Source: Holacanthus passer (taxonomy: Eukaryota; Chordata; Actinopteri; Pomacanthidae). Taken from it: a DNA stretch of 64,000 nt. Shown piece after piece: positions 59,601-64,000 of the stretch. The DNA is taken from NCBI GenBank assembly GCA_025331565.1, contig JAFREQ010000043.1, positions 4,473,001-4,537,000 on the forward strand. Direction: 5' to 3'. Numbering within the stretch: the stretch's first letter is position 1; every line of letters begins with the position of its first letter. The position numbers were made by a program, and so were the translations under genes. The notes under the pieces are model-generated. The model ran no database searches, was not told where the DNA came from, and worked only from the letters and a program-made list of their open reading frames with translations.

Positions 59601-62600
59601 TTAAGAGGAGATCATAGATGGAGATTTCTCAGTACGACAATAATCTTAGACTGTAAAAGCAAACTAACCAATGAAAAATTTGTTTGGTAAGCTTTTTTTG
59701 ACTGACTGCACTCATATTTAAGGCCCCATCCATGTGGAATTGTAAATATTATAAAATGTGAGTACTATTTGACCACAGGTCTGCTGGAGAAGGAGAAGGG
59801 AGTTGGATAAAGTCATGGTTAGCGATGGAGTGATCTCCTGTGCCTACAGGCTGTTTGGCCAGCTGCCCCCTGAGACACACAGTGATCTGCCAATGATGTT
59901 TCATGAGATTGTCACGTTGATCACACAAGGTGTTACAGGAACACATGGCAACAGGAAGGTTAATTTGTTGTTATCATTCTGTATTTTTCTACTCTGATAA
60001 CAATTTGTGTAAGATTAATTGTGCCTGTGCTGATTATATGACAGACAGGGGTCTGTGCATGGGGTTGGTGGTGGTTATCGGCCATGCAGAAGGCAGGTGA
60101 GGGAGTGTATATGTGTGGGGAGGGGAGCAATATGCAGAGATGAGGGGGGCTGGAAACAGAATAGAACTGCATTGACGACAGAACCAAAGGACAAAGAGGA
60201 GATTGGACTTGCAGATAGAAAAGGCTGCTTAGGGGCTTGGAGCTGCTACATGAAGGGTAACAGAAAAAGAACTGCTTCTGTATGGCAACCAAAGGCTCTC
60301 TGAGGAAAACACATCACTGACACAAGCCTTTCTGCTCTCTCTACCATTAGAAATAACAGTAACATCTACAGTATGTGCTGGTTGATATGACTTACTTCTG
60401 TTGTGTGTTTGTGTGCATGTGTGTGTGTGTGTCTGCCACATCCGCAGGACGGAACGAGTCAGAGGACATAAGTCTAGCGGACCTTCCAAGCCCTGCTGCA
60501 CACGCATGTTTCAGTGTAAGAGTGTGTGTTTAGCAGCGTCTAAATGTGTGAAATGTTTGTCTAATTAACTAATATCGTTAATGGTTTTTGTACAATCATG
60601 TATGCACTTATTACCATCACTTTACTTGGCTGTAGTGTGCGTGGCCTTTGCATGTTTATGTAAGTGAGCTTGTGTGTCCATCGTACACGGCGCAAACGAG
60701 CTGAGAAGGTCCCTCTTTTCGTCCAGTCCTGTGGATACACACGCCCGCCTAACCCTTTGCCCTAATTGTCTTGCTACCTCCACCCACCAATCTCACACCA
60801 CCACACAACGCCACAACACCGACCAGCCCACCCCCACTTTCCACGAAGAAGAAACAGAAACAGAACCAAAGAAACGACGACACTAAAGTTTACACCATTT
60901 TGAGCGCTTAAATCCCTGGCCCCTCCCTCCTGAACCCCCCCGCCCCTCCCCACAACCCATAGGAGACTCGGGTGAAGATGGGGTCCTTTCTGACCTTGTA
61001 GGCCACCCGTGCTGGACACCTCTTCCCAAGGCCTAGTGGAGGACACATGTGCCTCAGCATGTCATACATTTCCCTGCAACTGATCCTGCCACTGCATCAT
61101 CAGCCAGTGCCACCACCCCGTTAACAAAGGCACAAAAAAGGGAGAGATGGAGACATTTAGAAAGGGGGAGAGAGAGAAGAGGGGAGGATGTGGGAGAAAA
61201 AAAGATTCAGTAAGGGAGAGATTGATTGATTAGAGGATAGAGTTGAAAAGAGAGAAGGGGATCGGAGAGAGAAAAGGGGAGAAGGAGAGAAACGGACCAA
61301 AACAAAGTAAAAGAACAAAACAACAGAAAGACAAGGTTATTGGGCTGATTTGGAGAGACCGTGGCCTTGTTGCTTCTCTGTGAGCTACAGTATTCTCTAA
61401 CAGTTTGTCATGTCACAAAAGAGAGGGCGTAAATGACAGAGGAAAGGAAAACAACAGGAGGAAGATTAGGATTGGAATTTGAGAAGTAGTATTGTAGTAT
61501 CAGAAGACAATTCTGTGCAAGTAGGACATAGGTTAAATATGTATGTATGTGTGTGTGTCTTTGCAAAGACGAGCAGGGCAGAGCTTGACAGCAGGCACCA
61601 AGCTGCTCCTGCTCGGACGAGGAAAGAGGGGAAGAAGAGGAAGGGGTGTCAATGCAGTTTCTGTCTTTCCCCCAACCCCCAAAAACCAAGAACAATGCAA
61701 CACTACAGTGGGCAACCGTAGCTTGCTATATTATAGCCATGGCTCCACAGCAAGCAAAAGAAAAGAATTCTATAATGTGGTAAAACTTCTTAACGTGTTT
61801 TTTTTTCCATTTCACTTAGTGCATTTCACATGCTTCTCTGGGTGTCTGCATTGTCCCGCACATTCTCTCAGCAGTTCAGAATGCAAGTCGATAATGGTGG
61901 AAAATAAGTTGTAAAATTGAAATGAAAAAGAAAAAAAATATATAAAGCGGCATTCACTCCATTCCTGGATGCTGTGGCTAGCAAGTGTGGTTGAGAGATT
62001 TTGTTTGAATGGAAGTCAAACCTTGCAGGCCACCCTATGGGGGCATTTCTTGCCTAAGCCGAGAGGCGGGTCGATAACTCGTAATAAACTGTACATGTCC
62101 TTATAATGAATGCGCCCGCTGCAAGAAGAATACAGGGGAGTTAAGAAACACACGCGTACACACAGGAAAACACACACACGCACACACATCCAGAAGGAAG
62201 AGAGAACATTGGGAGGAAGAGCACAAGATTGACAAGTACACAGTATCTGAAATTACTTTACAATATGTTTACTGTAAATAACAGACCCTGTAGACGCATC
62301 TACATCTGAATGCACCTATACGCAGAAACACTCTACGCACTTTACTGCATGCCACACATTGTTAAACGTGGTCCTTTTTCCTTCTCCTACTCCTCATCCT
62401 GAGTTCGACAGCCCTTTCCTTCCTCTCTCCAGTCCAACCCCTAACTGGATGTGTGTAATTAAGTAATAGACTACAAAAGCATGTGCTTGGTAAACAGCTA
62501 AATGCTTAATAGCTGCTTGTGGTGTACAGATCCCCTCCTTCTTAAATATATGTTCAATATCGGCTTTGTTCCCTGTCTTCCGTTTGTTTCCCATGCAGTG

Positions 62601-63726
62601 GTGTCCATGTCATAGTCAGTAAGGTGGGGTTGAAAATAGCATGTTAGTTTCATGAAAGAGAATTTTTGGAATAGGCAGCAAAGGTAACTGGTTACATAAT
62701 GTGAAAACATATATAATTTTATACATTTCTAAAAGTCATTTATTGTTTTTTATACAAACCATAAAGTTTAGCCTTTGATAATCTGAAAACAACTATTTAA
62801 ATCTTGCTTCTATTTTTCCATTCACCATTCTCTTATCTATCTTTCCAGCAGATTTCATAATGCCTTCCATTCTCTCATTTCTCCTTTTCTTTTTCATTTT
62901 CCCTGTTTAGAGCAGTCTATGTGGACAGCAAGAGGGCAACACACAGGCACTGGAATACAGATACCATGAAAAGTAGCATGTCTACAGCAGACATATAGAC
63001 TACAGAGTTGGACAGGGCAACTTTGTTTTGAGCAGACGTTGCCACATTAAGTTTTTTAGCAGTATGCAGATTCCAGGAGAGGGAAAAGGTTTGGGAGGGG
63101 ATGGTGGACTATTTCAGGACAGTTTACAGAAAGGAGGAGGAAGGGGAGGAGAAGGGAGGGGTTGTACGGCGTGAGAGAGATAACCAGATGCCTGATGAGG
63201 TTATACTCAGATCCGTTACAGCCCCCTTGCAGCTCTGTTGCTAGAAAATTCTGCTCTATTAACCAGTTGACTAGTGCTTTATTTTTTGTCTATTTCTAGA
63301 TCATTTGAAACACCTTGTACTGTTTCACACAATTAAAAAACACATTTACAACATTGCTGAGGGGTTCCTGACTTCTTTGCTTGCCCCTTGCTCGGTGTGA
63401 ACAAGCATATAAAATAAATGTCTTTGTGGTTTTACGTGAATTACTGGTGTAAACACAACCAGAGATATGTTTATAGATATAACTTTTGCTTTGAATTTGT
63501 CATAAATTAATCATAAAAGGTGCATCGTGTCAGCATAAAACCCTGCCAAATATGTGTTGTGTGCACATGCACCTGAGTGTGTGCACATTACCACTCACCA
63601 GGCAGCAGGATCATACTCTGCCCATATCCTGACGTACTCATCCAGGTGGTGAGGTCCCAGTATGGATGAATCTCTAGTCAGGTACTCAAAGTTGTCCATG
63701 ATGACGGCTACAAACAGATTCAGCAT
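44959..63726 (-). CDS. cacna1a: CACNA1A, P/Q-type calcium channel alpha-1A, 3' part of gene
   Basis: Pore-forming subunit of presynaptic Cav2.1 channels. Exons in transcription order: 63726-63599, then either 62118-62022 or 61091-60995, 57607-57493, 56904-56797, 55750-55650, 53789-53698, 53585-53453, 51554-51441, 50046-50011, 48009-47793, 47533-47250 and 45774-44959. One EF-hand choice gives 746 residues with consistent phases throughout. Order of parts: end of IVS6 (MLNLFVAVIMDNFEY), EF-hand, pre-IQ, IQ domain (KIYAAMMIMEYYRQSK), a variable region, a His-rich and Arg-rich segment, and the RIM-BP and PDZ ligands at the end. The 5' part lies beyond the right edge. Teleosts may carry two copies (a/b), and which one this is cannot be told here. 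Confidence 0.95.
47250..47533 (-). CDS. cacna1a: CACNA1A exon with His tract and RS-like region
   Basis: The acceptor is ccaccatcag and the donor cagacag|gtgggc. Phase 1 in, phase 0 out. It encodes LGTDLSTTTQSGDL, SKDRK, a run of nine His, DKERYVAERG, a mixed Arg/Glu/Asp repeat (HDRERERERDRR) and RWSRSPSEGRE...THRQ. The matching human exon also has about ten His, so the tract is old. Confidence 0.93.
47793..48009 (-). CDS. cacna1a: CACNA1A exon, SPMKRSAS segment
   Basis: The acceptor is ttcactcatag and the donor gacacag|gtggga. Phase 0 in, phase 1 out. It encodes TINDSSPMKRSASSLG, then MERAIPEEGR and HRASERSLCRYTEADTG, matching mammalian Cav2.1 (SPMKRSAS, HRASERSLGRYTD). Confidence 0.93.
48301..48933. 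mobile_element. hAT-like non-autonomous element in CACNA1A intron
   Basis: The left end CAGGGGTCGGCAA (48301) and the right end TTGCTGACCCCTG (48921-48933) are inverted copies. The interior begins with the ...catgggccaaatttggccctc text typical of fish hAT relics and has no open frame. A matching 8-bp target duplication was not found (ttataggg versus atacaaag), so the insertion is old or the ends have drifted. Confidence 0.6.
50011..50046 (-). CDS. cacna1a: CACNA1A 36-nt microexon
   Basis: The minus-strand acceptor ctcatacagcag and donor cagt|gtatgt enclose 12 codons reading RRRGKQRGSTLS. Mammalian Cav2.1 has RRRGRPRGNNLS at this point between ...ENQ and TISDTSP. Reading phase 0 on both sides fits the neighbours exactly. 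Its in-frame length allows skipping without a frameshift. It adds a basic patch to the C-terminus. Confidence 0.9.
50640..50696. repeat. (CA)n microsatellite
   Basis: A pure run of about 28 CA units in a CACNA1A intron. Other simple repeats in the gene are GT at 53358-53402 and CA at 53588-53620. Confidence 0.95.
51441..51554 (-). CDS. cacna1a: CACNA1A exon, VEMREMGQDGYSD segment
   Basis: The acceptor is ctctgtttacag and the donor caa|gtgagc. 38 codons, phase 0 both ends. It encodes TVEMREMGQDGYSDTEH, then MEGHGRAASMPRLPGDNQ, nearly identical to the mammalian segment. Confidence 0.94.
53453..53585 (-). CDS. cacna1a: CACNA1A exon, ESHSWVTARAQEM segment
   Basis: The acceptor is gtgtcacag and the donor ctctcag|gtagaa. 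It enters completing a split codon and ends in phase 0. It encodes PVEGGLPESHSWVTARAQEM, SQKVGSWSPE and SMTNSQ. The acceptor lies directly beside a CA microsatellite (GT on the coding strand). Confidence 0.9.
53698..53789 (-). CDS. cacna1a: CACNA1A exon, post-IQ linker
   Basis: The acceptor is ttactgtttcag and the donor gcct|gtgagt. It encodes RVEPLSPAQDGGPGLNNALP and PPETTETVNS, matching the mammalian RMEPPSPTQEGGPGQNALP. The mammalian segment just upstream (DRTPLMFQ) was not found between this exon and 55650. Confidence 0.9.
55650..55750 (-). CDS. cacna1a: CACNA1A IQ-domain exon
   Basis: The preferred acceptor is ctctcagcag|CAACAG, giving STDLTVG across the junction as in mammals. The donor is gagcag|gtactg in phase 0. 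It encodes TVGKIYAAMMIMEYYRQSK and IKRSQALRDEQ. The IM-type IQ motif binds calmodulin for calcium-dependent facilitation and inactivation. The AG dinucleotides at the acceptor allow other in-frame choices. Confidence 0.93.
56797..56904 (-). CDS. cacna1a: CACNA1A pre-IQ exon
   Basis: The acceptor is gaatctgcctag and the donor aagt|gtaagt. Phase 1 in and out. It encodes GIDKHQMDAELRKEMMAIWP and NLSQKTLDLLVTPHK, the highly conserved Cav2 pre-IQ helix. Confidence 0.95.
57493..57607 (-). CDS. cacna1a: CACNA1A exon after EF-hand
   Basis: The acceptor is ctcccacag and the donor ggaag|gtttgg. Phase 0 in, phase 1 out. It encodes RLLRMDLPVADDNTVHFN, then STLMALIRTALDIKIAKGTE, the standard Cav2 sequence between the EF-hand and pre-IQ. 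Confidence 0.95.
60995..61091 (-). CDS. cacna1a: CACNA1A alternative EF-hand exon (second in order)
   Basis: 97 nt. The acceptor is gatgatgcag|T and the donor tacaag|gtcaga. It encodes GRISCREMYDMLRHMCPP and LGLGKRCPARVAYK. Length and phase equal those of 62022-62118, so including both or neither shifts the frame and only one can be used per mRNA. This is the exon 37a/37b type choice of mammalian CACNA1A, which sets calcium-dependent facilitation. Confidence 0.93.
62022..62118 (-). CDS. cacna1a: CACNA1A alternative EF-hand exon (first in order)
   Basis: 97 nt. The acceptor is attcttcttgcag|C and the donor tgcaag|gtttga. It encodes GRIHYKDMYSLLRVIDPP and LGLGKKCPHRVACK. It is paralogous to 60995-61091 with the same GRI start and CPxRVAxK end, and lies about 930 bp upstream of it in transcription order. 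Both complete a Cys codon from the previous exon (TG plus C or T). Confidence 0.93.
63599..63726 (-). CDS. cacna1a: CACNA1A exon, end of IVS6 and proximal C-tail
   Basis: The acceptor is cacatgtgtag and the donor gcctg|gtgagt. Phase 0 in, phase 2 out. It encodes MLNLFVAVIMDNFEYLTRD, then SSILGPHHLDEYVRIWAEYD and PAA. This covers the cytoplasmic end of the last pore-lining helix and the start of the EF-hand. The preceding exon lies beyond the right edge; 63727-64000 is intron. Confidence 0.95.
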
Positions 63727-64000
63727 CTACACATGTGCACACAGACACACAAGTACAAAAGTGAAACATCTGATCTGACAAAGAAAGCCACTCAAAACTG
63801 GCTTCACAAAATCATCAGTTTAACAATTATGTTTTATGAAAGAGCACCAGAAAAATGTTAAGTTGCCTGTCCAGTAGCTGTAGCTAAGAGCTGCAGAACA
63901 ACCTGAGATACTCAAGAAGGGCATATCTGATCAGTTCTTTGTTTAAAGACAAGATGACCATGGGATTTGGAACACCTCGCTAGTCAGGTTGAGATAGGTG

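Overview
The window is nuclear DNA of a bony fish, most likely a percomorph-type teleost. It has split genes with GT/AG introns, teleost-type immunoglobulin mu exons, many fish interspersed repeats and dinucleotide repeats. I read it by eye with no database search. Family names rest on recognised protein motifs, and exon limits rest on splice-site and reading-phase agreement.

Layout. 1-3900 is gene-free and repeat-rich, with a decayed L1-like LINE and an unclassified element. 3969-5443 holds six immunoglobulin heavy-chain J segments on the + strand, each behind a 23-bp-spacer recombination signal. 5898-8665 holds the four constant exons of IgM (CH1 to CH4 with the secretory tail), followed by a poly(A) signal and a probable membrane exon near 9353. 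A complete hAT-type non-autonomous transposon with an 8-bp target duplication lies at 10379-11536. At 12063-12376 there is one isolated immunoglobulin domain followed by an acidic stalk-like peptide. It is broken by a stop and a frame change and looks like a remnant of the 3' end of an IgD (C-delta) gene. No V or D segments, no other delta exons and no IgT exons are visible.

12400-18500 is non-coding with several repeats, one duplicated ~110-bp block and an octamer motif. A CpG-rich promoter region at about 18540-19530 precedes NACC1 (coding exons 22859-29659, + strand), a BTB and BEN domain transcriptional regulator. A Tc1-like transposon sits in one of its introns. A long probable 3' UTR and further repeats lead to the intronless immediate-early gene IER2 (38497-38985, + strand).

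From about 41140 to the right edge the minus strand carries the 3' part of CACNA1A, the P/Q-type (Cav2.1) calcium channel alpha-1 subunit: twelve constitutive-looking coding positions, one of which is a choice between two mutually exclusive EF-hand exons. The exons run from the end of IVS6 through the IQ domain to the C-terminal DDDWC. The gene continues past position 64000.

NACC1, IER2 and CACNA1A are also neighbours on human chromosome 19p13, so this is an old conserved block, here placed next to an IgM locus. The immune half (J-mu) rearranges and is expressed in B cells. The neural half encodes a channel and two nuclear regulators. I see no functional link between the halves beyond position.
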